Shown here in pieces: positions 1 through 4,459 of a stretch of 6,256 nt of DNA. The translations under genes and the position numbers were made by a program. Where the stretch lies: contig DOKO01000060.1 of assembly GCA_003510825.1 (NCBI GenBank), positions 1 through 6,256 on the forward strand, read 5' to 3'. The notes under the pieces are model-generated. The model was given only the letters and a program-made list of their open reading frames with translations. It had not been told where the DNA came from and made no database searches. Position 1 is the first letter of the stretch. The number at the start of each line of letters is the position of its first letter. Source of the stretch: Stenotrophomonas sp. (lineage in GTDB: Bacteria > Pseudomonadota > Gammaproteobacteria > Xanthomonadales > Xanthomonadaceae).

Positions 1-175
1 GGAACGCACGATCGTCGCGCAGGTGCCGCTCGATGTCGGCCTGCAGCGCGGGCACCGGTGCGGGGAACGCGACGGATGGCGGACGCCCCCGCGGCGCCCA
101 GCGCTGCCAGGCCAGCAGCGCGGCACCGGCCAGCAGCAGCACGGCACCGATTCCCAGCCAGTGCGCGCGCCGCAT
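1..175 (-). CDS. Membrane-anchored protein of unknown function, N-terminal 58 residues only
   Basis: Partial gene, cut by the left edge of the window. Its ATG (175-173) overlaps the TGA of the preceding lipoprotein gene (177-175) in a TGATG junction, so it is very probably the sixth gene of the same operon and translationally coupled; no strong Shine-Dalgarno sequence is seen. The visible protein starts MRRAHWLGIG, followed by a hydrophobic segment at about residues 7-23 (rich in Leu, Ala and Gly) and then a basic and proline-rich stretch (WQRWAPRGRPP). This looks like a single N-terminal membrane anchor with the remainder in the periplasm. There is no lipobox Cys, and the segment has no typical signal peptidase I site, so an uncleaved anchor is more likely than a secreted protein. 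No family can be named from 58 residues. Its place after ATPase, permease and two lipoproteins suggests another envelope part of the same system, possibly the position of ZrgE in Vibrio, but that is a guess from gene order. Confidence 0.7.
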   Translation of the reverse strand, partial: MRRAHWLGIGAVLLLAGAALLAWQRWAPRGRPPSVAFPAPVPALQADIERHLRDDRAF

Positions 176-834
176 CAGCTGCCGATCGCCGTCAGCGTGG
201 CCGCGTCCGCATCGTAGGACGCGCTGGCGATGTCGGCCTCGAAGCGCTTGATCCGCAGGTGGCCCGACAGTCGATAGGCATCCCACAGATTGCCCAGTGC
301 GATTGGTTTGGCCAGGGTCACGTGGATGATCTGGTTCGGTGGCGGCGGCGGCACGTGGATGCACGCGCCGTAGAACGGCACGAACAGCAGTTCGTTCACC
401 GCACCGGCGTCGTCCATGCCCAACGGCACCACATAGCCGTCCAGGTCGACCTCGCGACCGTCCACGTCATCGACCACGGCAGCGGAGCCGAACTGCTGCG
501 CGCGGTCGGGGCTGGTGTGGTCGATGGCCGCGCCCGGCGGCGTGCCCGAACCCGTGTCATCGATCAGCCCACCGACGCCGGACATTGCGCCCATGCCACC
601 ACTGCGGTCGATGCCGATCTGCGGTGGCGGACGCAGGAAAGCGTCGTCCTCGGGCATCAACGCATTCCAGGCAGTGATCGCACCCTCGGCAGGCGCGGCC
701 TTGCCCGGCGTGCCCACCGCATAGGATGTCGCCGTGGCAGCCGCAGGTTCGGCCGCCGCGTCGGGCACATCGCCGCCGGGCCGACTGCAACCGGCCAACA
801 ACATCAGCACCAGGACACAGGCGTTACGGTTCAT
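175..834 (-). CDS. DUF3299 family lipoprotein, second paralogue (ZrgD-like)
   Basis: A 219-residue predicted lipoprotein. Residues 1-16 form a type II signal peptide ending in the lipobox LLAGC with Cys16 as the lipidated residue; Ser at +2 is not the Asp inner-membrane retention signal, so outer-membrane sorting is expected. A low-complexity Ala/Pro linker (about 20-52) is followed by the family's entry motif (W56 then LMPEDD at 59-64), a Gly/Met-rich insertion (about 73-108), GYVVPL at 133-138, and the family hallmark GACIHVPPPPPNQIIHV at 156-172 with Cys158, His160 and His171. These Cys and His residues are possible metal ligands, but this is inferred. The start is supported by a short GAGG at 842-839. 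The gene overlaps its upstream paralogue by 11 nt. It is 36 residues longer than that paralogue, mostly through the linker and the Gly-rich insertion. DUF3299 has no established biochemical activity that I know of; association with the ABC transporter comes from gene order and from the remembered Vibrio zrgD. Confidence 0.88.
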   Translation of the reverse strand: MNRNACVLVLMLLAGCSRPGGDVPDAAAEPAAATATSYAVGTPGKAAPAEGAITAWNALMPEDDAFLRPPPQIGIDRSGGMGAMSGVGGLIDDTGSGTPPGAAIDHTSPDRAQQFGSAAVVDDVDGREVDLDGYVVPLGMDDAGAVNELLFVPFYGACIHVPPPPPNQIIHVTLAKPIALGNLWDAYRLSGHLRIKRFEADIASASYDADAATLTAIGS

Positions 835-1375
835 AGGGCCTCAACTCGGGGTCTGCCATGGTGTAGGCCGAACCGGCCAGGTCGTCGTCCACGCGCTCGG
901 CGCGCAGCGTGCCGGCGAGGAAGAACGGCGAATACATGTCCGGCATCGTGATCGGCCGCGACAGCCGCACGTGCACGATCTGGTTCGGCGGCGGCGGCGG
1001 CACGTGGATGCAGGCGCCGTAATACGGCACGAACAGGAACTCGGCCAGGCGGCCATCGCTGGCATTGGCCAACGGCACCACGTAACCGGGCAGGCGCACG
1101 GCGCGGTCCAGCACCGTATCCACCGTGCGGAAGGTGCCGAACTGGGCCATGCGCCGGTTGCCGTTGTGCTTCACTTCCGGCCCGTCACCCCGCTCCAGTG
1201 CGGCCAGTTCGTCGGCCGGCATCATCTGCAGCCAGTCCAGTTCCTGCTCGGCGGCCGCCTTGGTTGTCGCGCCGTCCTGCACAGGCGACGGCGGCAGGGC
1301 CTGCACGCCGGTATCCACCGGACGTTCGCAGCCGGCCAGCAGCAGGATCACGGCAAGGGAAAGCCACGCGCGCAT
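824..1375 (-). CDS. DUF3299 family lipoprotein, first paralogue (ZrgD-like)
   Basis: A 183-residue predicted lipoprotein. The signal peptide has the lipobox LLAGC with lipidated Cys16; Glu at +2 argues for the outer membrane. After a short linker come WLQMMPADE (48-56, the counterpart of the LMPEDD motif in the next gene), GYVVPL (97-102) and GACIHVPPPPPNQIVHV (120-136) with Cys122, His124 and His135. The region after the proline run (RLSRPITM..., about 137-170) aligns with the paralogue (TLAKPIAL...), so both carry the complete domain. The start lies 3 nt after the permease stop codon and has a good GGGAG at 1388-1384, eight bases upstream, supporting independent ribosome loading. The 3' end overlaps the next gene by 11 nt. 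The size is close to what I expect for a minimal DUF3299 protein. The likely role is a lipid-anchored partner of the ABC machine, with possible metal contact through the Cys/His motif. The family call is firm; the role is inferred from context. Confidence 0.9.
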   Translation of the reverse strand: MRAWLSLAVILLLAGCERPVDTGVQALPPSPVQDGATTKAAAEQELDWLQMMPADELAALERGDGPEVKHNGNRRMAQFGTFRTVDTVLDRAVRLPGYVVPLANASDGRLAEFLFVPYYGACIHVPPPPPNQIVHVRLSRPITMPDMYSPFFLAGTLRAERVDDDLAGSAYTMADPELRPYEP

Positions 1376-1378
1376 CGC

Positions 1379-2632
1379 TCAGGCTCCCGCTGACAGGCCG
1401 TCGGCCAAGGTGCGCCGATAGGCCAGCAGTGCCGGCACCAGGCCCGCCACGGCACTCAGCACCAGCACCCCGCCTACCCACGCCAGCTCGCGCAGGTCCG
1501 GCCAGACATGGGTGATCGACAGGCCGAAGTTGGCCAATGCCCAGCCCTGCCCGGCCAGGCTGGCGGCTACCAGTACGGCCAGGGCCAGCACGCAGGCCAT
1601 GCCGCTGGTCGCCACCGCTTCCAGCACCAGCAGGCTGGCGATGTAGCGTGGCCGCGCACCCGTGGCGCGCAGCACCGCCATCTCGCGACGCCGCTCCTGC
1701 AGAGTCGACACCAGCAGCGCCACCAGCGAGACCAGGCCCAGCAGCACGACCATTGCACTGATCAGCTGCAGCGCCCGCTCGGCTGTGCCCAGCGACTGCC
1801 ACAGCTGCTGCAGGGTCACCCCGGGCAGGATCGCCAGCAGTGCCTCGTCGGGGTAGTCATTGATCGCGCGCTGCACCGAGAACGTGGCGATGCGCGAATT
1901 CAGGCCGAGCATGAAGGCAGTGATGCTGGTCGGGGTCAGGTCCAGGTGCCGTGCCTCCTCGGCGCTGACCTTGTGCCCGCGCAGCTGCACGCCCGAACGC
2001 CAGTCCACGTGGATGGCCTCGATCGCCGGCAACGACACCAGCACCGACGAATCCACCGGCGTGCCGGTCCGCTGCAGCACGCCGCTGATGCGGAACGGCT
2101 TGTCGGCATGCTTGGCCAGCGTCACCGCAGCAGTGCCGTGGGCGAGCACCATCTCATCGCCCACCTGCACGCCCTGCGCGCGGGCGACATCGGCGCCGAC
2201 CACCGCATCGTACAGATCATCGAAGGGCTTGCCCTCGCCGAAGGCCAACGTGTGCCCGGCGCCATAGCGGTAGTGCTCGAAGTAGCCGCCGGTGGTGCCG
2301 ATCACCCGGTAGCCGCGCCAGGAATCCCCCAGCGACAACGGCACCGCCCACTTCACCTGCGGCAGCGTCGACAGTTCCTGGTAGGACTGCCAGGACACGT
2401 TGTTGGTCGGGTCGCCGATATGGAACACCGAATACAGCAGCAGGTTCACCGGCCCCGAGCGCGCACCGACGATCAGGTCGGTGCCCGAAACGGTGCTGGC
2501 GAAACCCTCGTGGGCCTGCACGCGCACGCGCTCCACGCCCAGCAGCAGGGTCACGCTGAGAGTGATGACCAGGACGGTAAGGGACACGCTCAGCGCACGG
2601 CTGCGCAGGCTGGCCCAGGCAAGTTCAAACAT
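1379..2632 (-). CDS. MacB/FtsX-type ABC transporter permease (ZrgC-like)
   Basis: A 417-residue inner-membrane permease of the MacB/LolCE/FtsX class. A first membrane helix at about 12-33 is followed by a large periplasmic domain (about 34-288, MacB_PCD-like), then three further helices at about 291-311, 331-360 and 384-404. This four-helix layout with one big periplasmic domain is that of type VII, mechanotransmission ABC proteins. The cytoplasmic motif RRREMAVLRATGARPRYI (314-331) after the second helix is the typical coupling-helix signature that contacts the ATPase. Only one permease gene is present, so a homodimer is expected. The start MFELAWASLRSRAL is chosen because the frame upstream is only read-through inside the ATPase gene, GGAG lies six bases upstream at 2642-2639, and ATGTTTGA gives an 8-nt overlap with the ATPase stop. 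Such permeases usually move or extract lipoproteins, or pull on periplasmic partners, rather than import small solutes. A zinc role is inferred from the resemblance of the locus to Vibrio zrg. Confidence 0.93.
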   Translation of the reverse strand: MFELAWASLRSRALSVSLTVLVITLSVTLLLGVERVRVQAHEGFASTVSGTDLIVGARSGPVNLLLYSVFHIGDPTNNVSWQSYQELSTLPQVKWAVPLSLGDSWRGYRVIGTTGGYFEHYRYGAGHTLAFGEGKPFDDLYDAVVGADVARAQGVQVGDEMVLAHGTAAVTLAKHADKPFRISGVLQRTGTPVDSSVLVSLPAIEAIHVDWRSGVQLRGHKVSAEEARHLDLTPTSITAFMLGLNSRIATFSVQRAINDYPDEALLAILPGVTLQQLWQSLGTAERALQLISAMVVLLGLVSLVALLVSTLQERRREMAVLRATGARPRYIASLLVLEAVATSGMACVLALAVLVAASLAGQGWALANFGLSITHVWPDLRELAWVGGVLVLSAVAGLVPALLAYRRTLADGLSAGA

Positions 2633-3320
2633 GGGCGGCTCCGGCGTGGTTGATGTCCTGCAGCTGCACGACGCGGTCGAACAGCGGTTGCAGGCTGTCG
2701 TCATGGCTGACCACCACCGCGGTGGTACCGGCCGCGGCACATTGCGCGGCCATCAGCTGCAGGAAGGCGGTGGCCGCTTCGCGGTCCAGTGCCGAGGTTG
2801 GCTCATCGGCGAGCAGCACGGCCGGGCGACCGATCAACGCCCGCGCCGCCGCAACGCGCTGCTGCTGGCCGACGCTGAGGGTGCCTGCACGGCGCTGCAG
2901 CAGGTCCGGATCCAGATGCAGGGCCTGCAGCAGGCGGAGGATCTCAGCATCCAGCGGGCCACCGACCCGTGCGCTGCGCGCGGGCGAGAAGCGCAGGCCC
3001 AGCGCGATGTTGTCGCGCACGCTGAGGAAGGGCAGCAGGTTGAACTGCTGGAAGATCACGCCGAGATGATCGGCGCGGAAGCGGTCGCGCGCGGCAGGTT
3101 TCAAGGCGTGAACGGCCGTGCCGGCCACCACCACCTCACCCTGTTCGGGGCGCAGCACGCCGGCCAGCAGGCCCAGCAGCGTGCTCTTGCCCGAACCGCT
3201 GGCACCACGCAGCAGCACGCTGCTGCCCGCAGCGATCTGCAGCTGCGGGATGTCCAGCACGGTGCGCCCGCCATAGCTGAAACGCACCTGCTCCAGCGCG
3301 ATCACCATGGCCGCGTTCAT
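2625..3320 (-). CDS. ABC transporter ATP-binding protein, MacB/LolD class (ZrgB-like)
   Basis: A 231-residue cytoplasmic ATPase with every motif expected of an active enzyme: Walker A GASGSGKST (39-47), Q-loop Gln91 in IFQQFNLLPF, ABC signature LSVGQQQR (148-155, Val in place of the first Gly of LSGGQ), Walker B AVLLADEP with Asp172 and Glu173, D-loop SALD (176-179) and switch His206. The FQxFNLLP context and the size are those of the LolD/MacB/FtsE group, which pairs with FtsX-fold permeases such as the next gene. The start was set at the ATG that shares ATGA with the TGA of the DUF2796 gene (4-nt overlap, translational coupling); the open frame continues 50 codons upstream, but that stretch is antisense-like read-through of the DUF2796 gene. 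A second ATG four codons downstream (MVIALEQV) is the main alternative start. The protein powers conformational cycling of the permease dimer. Confidence 0.95.
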   Translation of the reverse strand: MNAAMVIALEQVRFSYGGRTVLDIPQLQIAAGSSVLLRGASGSGKSTLLGLLAGVLRPEQGEVVVAGTAVHALKPAARDRFRADHLGVIFQQFNLLPFLSVRDNIALGLRFSPARSARVGGPLDAEILRLLQALHLDPDLLQRRAGTLSVGQQQRVAAARALIGRPAVLLADEPTSALDREAATAFLQLMAAQCAAAGTTAVVVSHDDSLQPLFDRVVQLQDINHAGAAHV

Positions 3321-3856
3321 GGCGCCAGGACCACGCGCAGGTTGTCGGCGGTCAGCACGGTGCGGCTCTGCCCGGCCGAGGTCGCGCTGTTGACGATGAC
3401 CTCGTGCAGGTTCGGGAAGGCCTTCGGCAGTGCCAGCACCAGCACGCGCAGCGCGGCCGGGTTGGCGCACTGGTAGCGCAGCTCGGCGTTGAAGCCGGCA
3501 TGCGCATGCTTGCCCGGCGTGCTGCCGCTCGCGGGCGCGGCGGCAGCGAAGCCTTCGGCGCGCGCGTCACGTTTCAGGGGCGTGCACTGCGCTGCAGTGG
3601 GCAGGGTCAACCAGTCGCCGCGCTTCAGCGTGGCCAGGGCCGCGTCCAGCGCCGCCTGTTCGGTGGCGTTGGCCGGCGGCCGTTCGAAATCGAGGATGCC
3701 GATGCCGGGCGCCTGCAGGGCCAGTTCAAGGGTGCCCTGGTCCACGGCCAGGTCGACCGTGGCCTGGCCATGGACGTGGGCGCCGAGCTGGCGCACGTCG
3801 TGTGCGTGCACGGCGGGAGCGGCAAACAACAGGAACAGCAAAACGGAACGCTTCAT
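3317..3856 (-). CDS. DUF2796 periplasmic metal-binding protein (ZrgA-like)
   Basis: First gene of the operon; 179 residues. A Sec signal peptide MKRSVLLFLLFAAPAVHA ends in a good AxA-type site, so the mature protein should begin at His19. It then shows the family's opening signature RQLGAHVHGQATVDLAV (22-38) with His27 and His29, the LDFERPP segment (55-61) and a short His pair KHAHA (116-120, His117 and His119). Cys91 and Cys130 could form a disulfide. Vibrio ZrgA, from memory, is a DUF2796 zinc-binding protein with a longer His-rich loop; here that loop is reduced to two histidines. The likely role is periplasmic zinc capture and hand-over to the ABC machine encoded directly downstream. The ATG at 3856 is preferred over the in-frame ATGs at 3871 and 3868 because GGAG lies six bases upstream (3866-3863) and the signal peptide is then of normal form. 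Transcription is probably repressed by Zur through the inverted repeat 15 bp upstream. The domain call is firm; zinc specificity is inferred. Confidence 0.9.
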   Translation of the reverse strand: MKRSVLLFLLFAAPAVHAHDVRQLGAHVHGQATVDLAVDQGTLELALQAPGIGILDFERPPANATEQAALDAALATLKRGDWLTLPTAAQCTPLKRDARAEGFAAAAPASGSTPGKHAHAGFNAELRYQCANPAALRVLVLALPKAFPNLHEVIVNSATSAGQSRTVLTADNLRVVLAP

Positions 3857-3862
3857 GGGGGA

Positions 3863-3866
3863 CTCC
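3863..3866 (-). promoter_or_regulatory. Ribosome binding site of the DUF2796 gene
   Basis: GGAG on the minus strand, with six bases to the ATG at 3856. It fits that start and is too close to serve the upstream in-frame ATGs at 3871 and 3868, so it decides the start of the operon's first gene. Confidence 0.7.
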
Positions 3867-3871
3867 ATCAT

Positions 3872-3886
3872 TGTTACTATGTAACA
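3872..3886. promoter_or_regulatory. Candidate Zur operator (zinc-responsive repressor site)
   Basis: TGTTACTATGTAACA is a perfect inverted repeat with 6-bp arms around TAT, the only AT-rich island in a GC-rich neighbourhood. The outer halves TGTTA...TAACA match the core of the known gammaproteobacterial Zur site (TGTTATANTATAACA) at the five outer bases on each side, with the same 15-bp length. It lies between the divergent starts of the DUF2796 operon (ATG at 3856) and the MerC gene (ATG at 3889), so one bound dimer pair could block both. The zinc-related content of the operon supports Zur rather than Fur. The zur gene itself is not in the window. Confidence 0.72.
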
Positions 3887-3891
3887 TTATG
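3875..3891. promoter_or_regulatory. Putative overlapping -10 elements of the divergent promoters
   Basis: Rightward, TACTAT at 3875-3880 (4 of 6 bases of TATAAT) would place transcription start at about 3887-3889, on or next to the ATG of the MerC gene. Leftward, CATAAT at 3891-3886 (5 of 6) would start transcription at about 3879, giving a leader of some 20 nt that includes the GGAG of the DUF2796 gene. Neither has a convincing -35 box: rightward TTCATG at 3852-3857 with 17-bp spacing, leftward TTGCGG at 3916-3911 with 19-bp spacing, each 3 of 6. Both -10 elements overlap the candidate Zur site, which would make repression by occlusion simple. Confidence 0.4.
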
Positions 3892-4359
3892 GACCACATC
3901 CCCACGCCGCCCGCAAGGGCACTGCCCCAGCCGCCAGCTTCGGCACGCTGGCACCCCCGTCTCGACCTGGCCGGCGCCTGGCTGTCCCTGGCCTGCGCCG
4001 CGCACTGCATCACCCTGCCCCTGCTGCTGGCCTTCGTGCCAGCGGCGATGATGGCCCTGCGCTCGTTCCAGCACCCGGCCCACGGCGCGATGACCGCGCT
4101 GCTGGTGATGTCGCGCTGGGAGTGGGTGTTCGCCGTGGTCGCCTCCACCGTTGCGCTGGCCAGCACCGCGTCGGGCCTGCGTCGCCACCAGCAGTGGCGG
4201 CCGCTGCGGCTGGCGGCCTGCGGCGCGGTCGCGCTGCTGGCGTCCTCGCTGTACATGCCGTTGAAGGAATCGCTGGTCTGGCATGGCGTGGCGACCGCCT
4301 GCGGCGGCGTGCTGCTGGCCACCGCCCACATCCTCAACCGGCGGGCGTTGCACCGGTAG
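3889..4359 (+). CDS. MerC-domain small integral membrane protein
   Basis: A 156-residue membrane protein with about four helices (roughly 26-51, 77-96, 107-123 and 129-148) after a Pro-rich N-terminal tail. The first helix carries LDLAGAWLSLACAAHCITLP (26-45) with Cys36, His39 and Cys40, and the last ends TAHILNRR (145-152). This combination of an early CxxHC-like motif, GLRRH in the middle loop and a terminal AH-x-x-N motif is that of chromosomal MerC-domain (PF03203) proteins. True MerC takes up Hg(II) in mer operons, but no other mer gene is present, so the substrate is more likely another metal, perhaps zinc; this is inference from the shared control region. The start MDHIPTPPARAL has no Shine-Dalgarno sequence because the inverted repeat ends two bases before the ATG, so the mRNA may be leaderless. 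An upstream in-frame start at 3802 would have to read through the operator and the start of the divergent gene. The TAG stop is part of a REP unit's GTAG head. Confidence 0.82.
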   Translation: MDHIPTPPARALPQPPASARWHPRLDLAGAWLSLACAAHCITLPLLLAFVPAAMMALRSFQHPAHGAMTALLVMSRWEWVFAVVASTVALASTASGLRRHQQWRPLRLAACGAVALLASSLYMPLKESLVWHGVATACGGVLLATAHILNRRALHR

Positions 4360-4404
4360 TCGTCCACCTTGGTGGACGCTCCCAACGCGCCAACCAAGGT
4401 TGGC
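4356..4404. repeat. GTAG (SMAG-type) REP pair in inverted arrangement
   Basis: GTAG at 4356-4359 is followed by an 8-bp stem CGTCCACC-TT-GGTGGACG (4361-4378). After a 10-nt spacer comes a second stem GCCAACC-AA-GGTTGGC (4389-4404) followed by CATCAACC, a degenerate version of the CATCTACC that would mark an inverted GTAG head. The pair therefore looks like two REP units facing opposite ways, as is common for Stenotrophomonas GTAG elements. It lies between convergent genes and could act as a bidirectional transcription terminator or RNA 3'-end stabiliser; no U-run follows either stem. Confidence 0.75.
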
Positions 4405-4430
4405 ATCAACCGGACACGACGCCGTGCCCG

Positions 4431-4454
4431 GTAGTGCCGGCCGCTGGCCGGCAC
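4431..4454. repeat. Single GTAG (SMAG-type) REP unit
   Basis: GTAG at 4431-4434 leads into a 9-bp perfect stem GTGCCGGCC-GCT-GGCCGGCAC (4434-4454). I recognise the GTAGTGCCGGCCGCTGGCCGGCA form as frequent in S. maltophilia genomes. It ends five bases before the stop codon of the TonB-dependent receptor gene, so it would form an RNA hairpin just after that coding region on the minus strand. It differs in stem sequence from the REP pair next to it, so it is a separate insertion or subfamily. The 26 bases between the two (4405-4430) hold nothing I recognise. Confidence 0.78.
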
Positions 4455-4459
4455 CGCAC

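Noticed and set aside
1508..2653. Long plus-strand open frame of 381 codons opposite the permease gene
   Set aside because: Gln-, His- and Arg-rich composition without any domain; it is the antisense shadow of a high-GC gene whose permease reading has clear helices and motifs.
2633..2740. N-terminal extension of the permease frame to an ATG at 2740
   Set aside because: The extension lies wholly inside the ATPase coding region and encodes Cys/Thr-rich read-through; the ATG at 2632 has GGAG at the right distance and starts a normal FtsX-type N-terminus.
3321..3470. N-terminal extension of the ATPase frame to 3470
   Set aside because: It overlaps the DUF2796 gene, is Arg/Ala-rich, and the ATPase fold begins only after MNAAMVIALEQV; the ATGA junction gives a better start.
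2400..3476. Long plus-strand open frame of 358 codons opposite the ATPase gene
   Set aside because: No recognisable motif, while the minus strand encodes a complete ABC ATPase with all catalytic motifs.
3872..3886. Reading the palindrome as a Fur box
   Set aside because: The Fur consensus is built of GATAAT-type hexamers; TGTTAC/GTAACA fits the Zur half-sites better and the regulated genes are zinc-type.
3802..3888. Upstream start for the MerC gene at 3802
   Set aside because: It would encode 29 extra residues lacking membrane or signal character, through the operator and antisense to the DUF2796 signal peptide.
4356..4454. CRISPR array or mobile-element end
   Set aside because: Units are different hairpins with GTAG heads and no regular direct repeat-spacer pattern; no transposase is in the window.
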